Positions 23,180 to 34,468 of a DNA stretch of 64,000 nt are shown here, in pieces. The DNA lies in NCBI RefSeq assembly GCF_000143415.4, contig NW_003314269.1, positions 1,700,118 to 1,764,117 on the forward strand. Reading direction: 5' to 3'. Position numbers and translations under genes: made by a program. The stretch's first letter is position 1. Each line of letters begins with the position of its first letter. The notes under the pieces were generated by a model that was not told the DNA's origin, made no database searches, and was given only the letters and a program-made list of their open reading frames with translations. The stretch comes from Selaginella moellendorffii (taxonomy: Eukaryota > Streptophyta > Lycopodiopsida > Selaginellales > Selaginellaceae).

Positions 23180-24065
23180 TGGGTGAAGAGTCCTGATGGA
23201 GATATTATCGACTGCGTTCCCAGCCGGCATTCGATCATCCATTGCTGCAAGGCTCCAAGCTACAGGTTCTCATATAAATTCTCACTTCCTTAGAAATCTC
23301 CTCTAACTTTCATGCCTGCTTGTTTGATCGGTGGTAAACTTGGTTCCCACGTTTGCGTGTTTTCCTTCGAGCATTCGTATAGTTACGTGATTCTTCTTGT
23401 TCTACCATTTTGCTCGAGGCATTGGTGTGACTGATCGAGCGAATTTTTTGCTATCAACTTTACAGATCTCGCCATCAAATTCCTCGTTTCTTCTGGCCTC
23501 CAAGAGTGGCACCAAGCCGGCCAGCGTTGTCCCAAAGGCAGCATTCCAGTCCGCCGGACGCTCGAGCTGGACGTGGAGAGAATCGCTCAGCAGCGCAAAA
23601 ATCACTCGATCGATTCCTTTGCTCGCAAATCCCAGGGCCCTCCACACGTAGACAGCCACAACAGCCCTACGTCAACTCGAAACACCTGGTTCCTACAAAC
23701 AGAGTTGATCCCGAGCATGTGCTGAAACAAAAATCCCTCACCAGGCCCAGCAGCAAAGGATTTCTCGAGAGAATCCGGGGATGAAGAGGGAGTGTCCTTG
23801 ATAATTGCTTTCCTGTAGGCCAAAGAGCTCGTGAGGCAGTGGCGAACAGGGATCATACCAAAGGCTGCCGCAAATGGGAGGATTTCCTCACACCAGAATG
23901 GCCGCCATTCAAGAACACGTCTGGATGGAAGCTCGACGAAATATTTCGACTTCTTGGTGATTGGGAGCAGTGTTGCTGGCCTTCGGTATACGCAATGTTG
24001 CCAGGTTGCGTCCGGTGGGGCGTCTTCTCCGACCTCATGAGCTCGGCTTGGCATAGGGCCTGGTA
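23180..24065 (+). pseudogene. Neprosin-family (DUF239) protein pseudogene
   Basis: Broken remains of a neprosin-type peptidase gene, a secreted plant glutamic peptidase family. On the plus strand SPDGDIIDCVP is followed, one frame over, by QPAFDHPLLQGSKLQ, the hallmark start of the family's N-terminal (DUF4409) block; a GT donor follows at about 23262. After an intron (acceptor near 23465) come SPSNSSFLL and then, again after a frame change, EWHQAGQRCPKGSIPVRRT, matching the family's CPxGTIPIRRT motif. Further on, a weaker match lies at about 23950-24060 (DWEQCCWPS and VRWG), resembling the neprosin-domain GYWPS and WGG motifs; much of the peptidase domain between is missing or scrambled. At least three frameshifts mean that no functional protein is made. 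Confidence 0.75.
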
Positions 24066-24997
24066 AGCCAGCATCTCCTGCTTCGCCTGGGCCTCGTTGA
24101 TCCTACCATTCTACTCGCCCCTGTTACTTACCACGCACAGGCTCTCACGGGAATGCCCACACAACCGTGTCCGACCAGAGTAGCCATGGAGCCCTAGGAG
24201 TGCATGGCATAACACTTGTCACCACGCCCTCTTCCCTTCCCGGCCACGCGTGCATCTTGCCCATTGGCCGCCACAACATTGAGCCGATATTCCCGCTAAC
24301 CATGGCCACCGGCCCTGGCCCGAGCCTGGGCTGGCCTCCCCTTGCCGAGAACCATGGCTTCCGAGGCTGCCCCGGGCCTGGGATCGGACGGCTGCGGGGG
24401 TGTGGGTTCTTCGTTCTTATTATTATAGATGTTGGAGATAGTCCACCACTATTAGCTATGGAATCTTAAAGTGGCATAGCATAAGCAAAGGCATAAGAGA
24501 CAAGTTAAAGAAGGCTACTATACAACATTGCAATTTTTAGCCAGTAAAGAATCTCAGGTGCACTAGACACTTTGAAAGTTAACACCTTAGTTCCAATTTC
24601 ACAGTGTTTTTGTCCTCCATAAAACTTGTAGATAGTTTTTGTCGCTACAAACAGGTACTCGAGGGCACTGCTACTGCTGCTGCCTTGCTCTTCCCCAACT
24701 TCCTCACCCCCTTCTGTTCTACTGGTTTCTTTCCTTTAGCCATTCTTTACCTCAAAAACTTTGATCCGAGGTATAGCTTACGTTTTCCTGCTCTTCAAAG
24801 TGGTGTTTTGTTTTCTCCTTATTGTTTTGCAGGAATCTGCTGTTCAAGCACGTGGAATCCTCAAACCACTATGCTCTTAAGCAAAAGTAAAACAATCACA
24901 GGAATAAAACAGGCACGTACAAAGAATTAAAAGAGAGAAAAGATAGGTACGATTGATTCTCCCATGGACTAACTAATTTTATAGTGAAGTATTCAAC
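24066..24997. other. Degenerate region with no recognised gene
   Basis: Follows the neprosin relic. Open frames at 24167-24469 and 24604-24930 (plus) show no domain, no splice pattern and unusual composition. Probably decayed gene debris and spacer. Confidence 0.35.
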
Positions 24998-25240
24998 TCA
25001 ATCAGCAACTCCTTTATATATATCCCAAGGGAGCCTGCAGTAATGTCTCAAATTCCAGAGCCAAAAGACACCGTGGCCAGCAGGAGTGTGCCTTCGGGAA
25101 CGATCATCACGTCTCCTTGCTGGAGGGTGGGCAAACAGGATGTTGCTTGAGTTGACAAACTTGAGATCCACGAGTCCTATGATGAAATGCTCGCGGTGGT
25201 AGTGCAACGTTGAAGGCATGGTGTATAAGAATATTAACAT
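24998..25240 (-). pseudogene. Germin-like (cupin) protein fragment
   Basis: On the minus strand, LVDLKFVNSSNILFAH followed in a shifted frame by LQQGDVMIVPEGTLLATVSF resembles the second cupin motif of germin-like proteins (a GFVSSSNxLF block, then L-x-x-GDVFVFPxGL). Only about 60-75 residues' worth remain, with at least one frameshift, no start and no N-terminal cupin motif. It is a truncated pseudogene fragment. Confidence 0.55.
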
Positions 25241-25693
25241 TAAAATTTAATTAGAGAAAGTTTAAATCTTTGAATATGTTTGAATATTCTTAAATATTTT
25301 AAGTATATCCCTTCCCTTTTAAAGGTGCTTGGCCATCTACCAAAAATGTTGAGAATTTGTGAGAAAAAAGAAGAAGCAAGCAAACAATGTTAGTAATGCT
25401 CTTCAAAAAGCTTAGGAGAAAAGTAGACTGCTGCTAGAATTGCTACTAGAATTTCTTTTAGGATGGAAGAAATGTTCCTCTTACTTCATTTACTTTAGAA
25501 AACCTAACTTGGCGAAAAAAGCTATGCCACTCTTCTTTGACAATGAAAGGAAGTAGCGTGGTAAAGATCATTCGAAGAAACGAAGGAAGAGGAATGTTGC
25601 TTCCTTTCACAAAAGAACTGTAAAAAGTTTATCGATATATAAGCAAAGATAAACAAAGCTCAGTGGATCACAACTTTGAGTTCAAATTGATTA
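25241..25693. other. AT-rich spacer, no gene seen
   Basis: AT-rich sequence between the germin-like and PPR relics. No open frame with recognisable content. Confidence 0.35.
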
Positions 25694-26175
25694 CTAGATT
25701 AGTAGACTGCACAAGATAATCAGCAAGTCCAAAAGCTTTCGTGGCATCCAAGTGTGCATTACATCCACGCCAAAGGGTCGGGCTCCCAAGGCATGCCACC
25801 GATCAACTGCTTGGCCTCCCCAAAAACACGATGGCACCGCTTGGTAATCCCCGCCATGATCGCAAACACCTCCACGCTCTCCTTGACCCGTAAACGTGAA
25901 GTTGTCTGTGGCATAGCCCTCCAAGCTATGCCCGTGGATGGCAAATGCTGCAATAAGACTGTTCCAGCTGATAAGTTTTTCTCCACACTCGCAACCGGAG
26001 ATTGAGGCGAGCTCATATATACTCGAGTATGGACTCTTCTCTCTTAGGACGTACCTGGTTTGCATGGATGCCTCGTGGTCGAGCGCTCCTTACAGTGCGT
26101 TTTGGGCATATGCGGCCATCATAGCAGACCACGAGACAGTATCCAAGAACTGCAGCTGGGAAGTAAAAATCCTAT
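25694..26175 (-). pseudogene. Pentatricopeptide-repeat (PPR) protein pseudogene fragment
   Basis: Minus strand. Three typical PLS-class PPR pieces appear in broken frames: FLDTVSWSAMMAAYAQNA at about 26105-26155, ISWNSLIAAFAIHGHSLEGY then NFTFT at about 25890-25975, and EAKQLIGGMPWEPDPLAWM at about 25760-25830. The order is that of the end of a plant organelle RNA-processing PPR protein, but the chain is interrupted by stops and frame changes, and most repeats are missing. Such relics are frequent where PPR families are very large, as in Selaginella. Confidence 0.75.
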
Positions 26176-26687
26176 CGTGCTTTTCTTTTCTCTGCGGGCA
26201 GTAACAAAAGTCACCCTAACTTTCTCAAATCGTGGCACAGTTAGCTTGCTGTGGTCTTCAATCTTTTAAAAAAGATCCAGCTTTCGATAAATTGCCCGGC
26301 ATGGGTATGTGTTGCATTCATAGGATTTCACGACACAACATTTGGTTACGTGCAATACATTCTCACGCGATCGATCAATCCGCAGCTGGCGTACATCAGC
26401 AGCTAATTTACCACCGCGATGTTGCTGGAGAAGCTGCCGCTGGTCGCAGCACGAGATTTCTAGGCTATAAAACCCTTTTTACCGTGAAAATTTTAATGGC
26501 TACCCAAGGGAGCCCTTGGCTATACCGCAATCGATAAGATCTGTCCCGTTGCTAGGGTTGGGGGTTCGAATACTATCCCGTGTGAGCCAGAGAAATTCGT
26601 AACAAGGTATATACTAGCGGTTAGCCTAAGGGTTTATTTTTATTTATTTATTTAAGTTCTCATACATGAGACTTTACATTTGCGAAT
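26176..26687. other. Spacer with a tRNA-like promoter-box motif
   Basis: No gene recognised. Around 26555-26575 the plus strand has GGGTTGGGGGTTCGAATAC, resembling the B box / T-loop of a tRNA, but no convincing cloverleaf can be drawn. The right part should carry the 3' end of the FtsH gene. Confidence 0.3.
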
Positions 26688-29200
<2,513 letters not shown>

Positions 29201-29959
29201 ATGAGAGGGGGAGCGATGGAAGGCGCGGTGGCAGCTGCGGATCAATCGCTCGATCCTGCCGCTGTTCCATCGGCCTACTCTTCCTTCTCGAATCTGCCGC
29301 TGGTAGCAGCCTTCGTTTCGTTCGTGGCCGCGCAATCGCTCAAGATCGTCACCACCTGGTAGGGATTTCTGGGGTTTTCGATCCCTAGGATCAATGCGCT
29401 CGGTGCTAGGTCCGCAGGTACAAGGAGAAGCGGTGGGATTTGAAGAGAATGGCTGGATCGGGGGGAATGCCGTCGTCGCATTCCGCCACTGTGATCGGGC
29501 TCACTGTTGCGATTGGGCTCCGGGACGGCACTGGAGGATCTCTCTTTGCGATTGCGCTGGTCTTGGCGAGCATAGTAAGTTTCTTCCTCGTTGACGTCGA
29601 GAAATATGTGAACTTTCTCTTCTTTTTTATTTTTCTCCCAGGTTATGTACGATGCGTCTAGTGTCAGGTTTCATGCTGGGAGGCAAGCCGAGGTAAAAGT
29701 GCGAGTCACTTCTTCGCTCATTCCGAAAGAGTTTTGCGTGATCCAGGTGTTGAACCAGATAGTGTTTGAGCTACCACCGGAGCATCCTTTGGCAGACTCT
29801 AGACCCTTGAGAGAGCCTCTTGGACACACTCCACCACAGGTAACGTTGTGTACTTCTCGTTTCTTCTGCATCGATTTTCTGTTCCAGGTTGCTGCCGGTG
29901 CTGCTCTTGGGTGCTTCATCGCCTACATCTTGTACTTGATATCCTTACTGGGAGTTTGA
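29201..29959 (+). CDS. DUF212 membrane protein (acid phosphatase/haloperoxidase-related)
   Basis: Small integral membrane protein of the DUF212 family (PAP2/vanadium haloperoxidase-related, YuiD-like), probably plastid- or membrane-located. Five exons with clean GT-AG introns: 29201-29358, 29418-29574, 29642-29692, 29747-29839 and 29888-29959. The chain is MRGGAMEGAV (a second in-frame ATG lies at 29216), a first hydrophobic helix (LPLVAAFVSFVAAQSLKI), WDLKRMAGSGGMPSSHSA (the conserved GGMPSSHS motif of the PAP2-like superfamily), two further helices (TVIGLTVAIGL and GGSLFAIALVLASIV), MYDASSVRFHAGRQAEVLNQ, a PLGHTPPQ motif, and a last helix ending YLISLLGV. Whether it is an active phosphatase is unknown. 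Confidence 0.9.
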
Positions 29960-30262
29960 TTGGTGGTATATATTGTTAAGCTTCTGATTACGAGTGGATC
30001 TGTGCTAACGTGATACCAATTTTCACGTAGCGAGGTCTGCGAGAATCTCAGCTGATTCAGGTACTTGTAAAACGATTGCCTTTTAATGGATCTGCGTGTT
30101 TTATTTTCGAAGGCTCGACAAGATCTTTTTAACTATAATCTACTCGAACGTTTTATTTGAAACTCAATGAAAGAAAAACTGCGATCGCAAATACGAGGGC
30201 AACGGCAGGCAAGTTATGTATAAGCTGGAAGAAAAGCTGACTGTTGAAGAGGAAGAATAAAC

Positions 30263-31985
30263 TTACATGATTGAACAGGCATTGGGATTTTCTTCACTGA
30301 ACATAGTACTGAATCCAGTGTTGGCAGGAGGAACGCGGTCGTGGTACGCGTAGCTGTAACCTGGGTGGTAGCTCTGCTCGGTGGTATAGAACTTTTGCTC
30401 ATGTCCGCGGTCCTGATTTCGGTAATTTCCTTCAGGTTGTTGTCGATACCTTGGCTGCTCGTAGTCATCCTCGAACGAGACATACTTCGGAGCTACCTGC
30501 GACTTTTGCTTCTTCTGGTTGCTATTGGACTTTCGATCACCGTCGAAGCGAGAGGTATCCATGTACGGTGATTTGTTGTGCTCATTGCTGTAAGTGGAGC
30601 CTGATGACTTGTGCTCATTGTTGTAGGTGGAGGCGCCATATCCCGACTTTTTAAACTCGTGGCCGGACTGCTTATGATGATTACCGTAAAGTCCAGTGGA
30701 ATTCTCGTCATCGTAGCCTGAACGGATGTTGGGCTTCTTGACACTGTCGCTGAAGTCACTGTCGTCTTCCGAGCCAGAATGTGAGAGATCATCGTACTCG
30801 GACCGGGTATCGACCTTGTAGTTGGCCTTCTTTTCCTTCGCCGACTTGAAACCTTCGGACTTTTGGCTCTTCGGGGACTTGAATTCGCCATAGTGATCAA
30901 ACTTCTCGTTCTTGGGGGACTTGGAATCGCCATAGAAGTCGGACTTCTGCTGGTGCTTTTGAGGCTTGACATCGCCATAGAAGTCGGACATTTGCTGGTT
31001 CTTTTGAGGCTTGACATCGCCATAGAAGTCGGACTTCTGCTGGTTCTTTTGAGGCTTGATATCATCGTAGAAGTCGGACTTCTGCTGGTTCTTTTGAGGC
31101 TTGGCATCGCTGTAGAAGTCGGACTTTTGGTTCTTGGAGGACTTGAAGCTGCCAAAGAACGAGTCAGACTTCTGGTTCTTTTGGTTCTTCTGGGGCTTGG
31201 CATCGGTGTGGAAGTCGGAGGACTTTTGGCCCTTGGGGGACTTGAAATCACCGTAGCCGCCGGAATTCTGGTTCTTCTGAGGCTTGAGGTCGCCGTAGAA
31301 GTCGGACTTCTGGTTCTTTTGAGGCTTGAGATCGCCGAAGTAGTCGGTCTTCTGACTTTTCTGGGGCTTGAGATCGCTGTAGAAGTCGGACATCTGGTTT
31401 TTGGGGGACTTGAAATCGCCATACAAGTCGGACTTGCCTCCGTCCTTGCCGTAAAACTGCATTTTGGGTGAATGCTCGTAGTCGGAGGCTTCAGACAAGT
31501 ATTCGGGCTGAGGATGGAAGGAACGGTCGTGTTCGTTCGACTTGTTGCTGCTTTGGAAGCTTTTGTTACCGTTGTTTCCCTTCGGACCTCCTTTCGAAGC
31601 TTTGCTCGGGGTGGTCATGACAGGCTGAGATCCATACAGGTTCTTGTTGCCGTTGCCGTTTGGATAGTTCCACAGCTCCACAGGCTTCCCAGTTTTCTTC
31701 ACCGCTTTCAAGAGCTTCGACGGATCGACAAATCCGGTTACTTTGATCCATTCTCTGTTTTTATCTACATCAACTGAGGCGGTGCCTGGACGAAGAAAGC
31801 AATGTGTGAGGAGGCCACACTGAAGATCACTCGCTATAGCTCACCTTTGACGTTAAACAGTGCCTTCTTCACTCTCCGCTCGCAGCCTTCGCAGTGCAGT
31901 CCGACTTTGAGTATCACGGTCTGCAAGTTTTCAAGCTGAGTCAGGAAAGCGAGTTCGAGGACGACCTGCTTCTTCTTACCTGCAT
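30263..31985 (-). CDS. Repeat-rich HIPP-type heavy-metal-associated protein
   Basis: Three exons. The coding start is a two-codon exon, ATG CAG, at 31980-31985; exon 2 is 31845-31920 and exon 3 is 30263-31785. The joined N-terminus reads MQTVILKVGLHCEGCERRVKKAL, a complete HMA start with the C-x-x-C metal site, followed by VDVDKNREWIKVTGFVDPSK and the usual KKTGKPVELW. After the HMA domain the chain is extended by about 450 low-complexity residues. Between about 30890 and 31440 it consists of tandem units like KSDFYGDVKPQKNQQ and SDFYGDLKPQKNQ. The end is CSIM, a CaaX farnesylation box. Upstream ATGs (32040) would shift the frame, which supports the two-codon start. Likely membrane-anchored metal or stress protein; the repeat tail is lineage-specific by appearance. 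Confidence 0.85.
30890..31440 (-). repeat. Tandem coding repeats in the HIPP protein
   Basis: About a dozen imperfect units, mostly 42-48 bp, each encoding a variant of (S/D)FYGD(V/L/I)KPQKNQ(Q/K)K. Some units have SPK in place of PQK. Units near 30940-31080 differ by only a few bases, so amplification is recent. Confidence 0.9.
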
Positions 31986-33900
31986 GCTGGTGGTGGTGGT
32001 GGTGGCTATGGTGTTGGTCATTGTAGAAGATGCAACACATAGATTGCAAGGCAGATTCTGGATTTGAAGACGACTATCAAAGCCGAGCGGGATGCGTTTC
32101 CTGTGCGACTCAGGAAGCAACTGTCGTACAGACACGATATGTTTTATAGAATGGAGGCGCTAGAGCAAGAGCCTTGGAAGAAAAGCCATGAGTATATATC
32201 AGAGCGCAGGAGGCAGGCACACTCTGGGAAGGAGCTTCACATCGACAACCTGGAAAGGAGAAAAAGCAATGCGGCCACAGTGCACTAGCTGGAGCTCCTC
32301 CTGGAAGCTACGCAAGGACCGAGCAAAACCGAGGAAAGAGGAAGAGTAGAATAAGGGGCTGATCTCACTCAAAGTTAGTCGTTTCCTCCTACTGCTGCAA
32401 GAGCCTAGCAAGCGATCAGGGAGAAGCTGTATTTTGATGGTCGACAGTCCGTGCTTCCAGGCGTGCTTTTGGGACTGAGCGGAGCTGAGGTAGCCGTGAA
32501 AGCAAAGAAAGAGTGGCAATTCCAGGAGCTGAGCAGCAGCAGCAGCAGCAGTGCAGGGAACTGGAGTGGTGGCGAGCAGCGAGTGGATGAGCGGCTGGCT
32601 CGTGACGCTAGAAAAAGAGAGTAGCAGAAACGCGGGGGCGGAGGAAGGGAAGACGAGAAGAAGCAGCGAGCAAGTCACCAAAATATCATGTCATTCCGGG
32701 CTGGCTTTTTTCTGCTCCGTATACCACACCGAGAGGTACTCATTGGCCTTTCCAGGCTGCCACCGGCAAGCGAATCCCAAATGCAGGAGGAATGAATCTC
32801 AACAAGCTCGCGTCAAAGGCTAGCGCATCAACGCGGAGGTAAGGCTAAGGCTATACATATAGTTAGTGATGACTTACTGAACTTTTGTGGTGATTTTAGC
32901 TCTTTACTGGAGCACTAAACGAGGTAAGTGCTTGCTTTTTTATCTCCTTTTACATTGATTGAGGTGGCTGCTCTACTTTTTCAGGTTTCTACTACCAAGG
33001 ACGTTGTTTAGAGTCCCGGCAGTGGGGTGGTTGCATTGGTACGTACGTTTTTTTATTTTTCTAGAGCGCGTCTCCTCCTAGATCTGATTGTCTTAGCTAT
33101 TAGCTAATTCTTGGCACGTTTATCTACTCAGAGCAAACGTGGAGAAAACAAAAGGCGTACGGCATGCCCGTTCTGCCAGCCACTCGTACGCGTGCAAGCC
33201 ACGAGATCTGATTGCTACTACCAGCCAGCCAAGATAAAAAAAATGAAGAAAATGGGGTACACACGAGGTTTCTTTCTTGCAATTGCTTCCCCAACGTTCT
33301 ACTTACACAGGCGGTCTTTATTTTATAGAGCGGGCTCACATGGTTTGCGCCTAGGAAACCTCAAACGTTGTTTTCGGGGGTCCGGAGCCCAGCAGCAACA
33401 TCCAAAGGCTAATACTTTAGCTTTCTTGCCTTGTGTCTTCAGCTCACTGAGGACGATTCCACAAATCAAGCTGCCGCCTCAAGCAGGGACCACTTTGTCG
33501 ATCGTATAATTCTAAGCGGAGAACCAACCGGTAAGCAAAGGCTTTTGCGAGAAAGCTTTGTGTCTTATCTTACGTTTTTTCTTGTGCTTTCGGACACTTG
33601 CTTTTTGTGCTTCGTCCCAGCAGCGGCAGCCAGCGGTGGGACACAGCATTCCTGGGAATTAAAGCTCAAAGGTTTAAAAAAAAGGAAGGAAAGAGAAAGA
33701 CACTCTGCGTACCTCCGGAGTGGCAGAGGTGGCCTAGAAAATCTTTAAGGGGCGGAGATGGACACGAACGACGCCGACCCGAGCCGAGAGTAAAGTATCT
33801 GGGGCTGCTTCTCGCTCGGCTTTGATGTTCTTGTTGACTAAGTGAACACTTCGAAAAACTCTACGCAGCTTTTGTCGCATTCACTGTTGTGTGTGGGATC
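31986..33900. other. Long spacer: leader and promoter of the HIPP gene; no other gene seen
   Basis: On the minus strand a TATATAC box lies at about 32190, with a likely 5' leader down to 31986 that contains a His-rich upstream frame starting at ATG 32040. Beyond that, short open frames on both strands (for example 32199-32681 minus, 33111-33509 plus) have no recognisable domains. The right end should carry the promoter of the small plus-strand gene at 33901. Confidence 0.4.
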
Positions 33901-34225
33901 ATGGGAGCCTCGCAGCGCAAACTGGTCCCGGACAGAACTTTGGAAGCCGAGTGCCGGGTAAGCTTGGCTTTGTGCTTGTTGGCTTTGTTTCCAGCCGCTA
34001 AAGACACATACTCGTCTTCTTCTCCGATGGTTCTTGCAGCAGCGCTATTTGCCGGCCAAATACGTCGCCATCGATTGTTACGCTTGGAGGGGTGCGCTGT
34101 GCTGGGAGGAGAAAGAATCCAGCGGCTATGATTTTTATTCCCGACGCGAGACGTCCACCACTGCGGGTACACAATGTCCCTCTTACGCAAGCAGCACCAA
34201 GAAAAAGGTTCGCTTTCTGGCGTAG
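33901..34225 (+). CDS. Predicted small two-exon protein, unknown function
   Basis: A short gene model: exon 1 33901-33957 (MGASQRKLVPDRTLEAECR, then GTAAGC) and exon 2 34040-34225 after the acceptor TTCTTGCAG. Both junctions are in phase 0 and give about 80 residues ending TKKKVRFLA. Exon 2 begins QRYLPAKYVAIDCYAWRG and has several cysteines and a basic end. I recognise no family. Support comes from clean splice signals, an in-frame join and a normal stop; there is no homology evidence. The initial MGAS could in principle be N-myristoylated. The downstream gene ends convergently at 34469. Confidence 0.5.
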
Positions 34226-34468
34226 AAAAAGAAGGATGAAATCTCTTCTAGCAGGATTTTTGCAGAGATTTGGCCGACGCTAGCTCCAGATTACTAGGAT
34301 ATGGACCCCGGAACAATCATCAGAGACAAGGCGGAAACGAAAATATCCATGCTTTTATCCGAGACTTGTATCAAAGTTACGTTCCATTACATCAATCACT
34401 GTGTTCGCTACCTGGTTCGTTCTGGATGGACAGACTTTGGATTTTTTTTTTGGTTTGGCTCGATCGAG

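Noticed and set aside
24604-24930. 108-codon plus-strand frame between relics
   Set aside because: No recognisable domain, low-complexity start and location among decayed genes.
30890-31440. Regular repeats that could suggest a CRISPR-like array
   Set aside because: The units are contiguous coding repeats without unique spacers in a plant nuclear gene.
30863-31471. Plus-strand frame with leucine/valine-rich repeats resembling a membrane protein
   Set aside because: Antisense of the KPQKNQ repeats of the HIPP protein; the HMA domain and CaaX box fix the coding strand.
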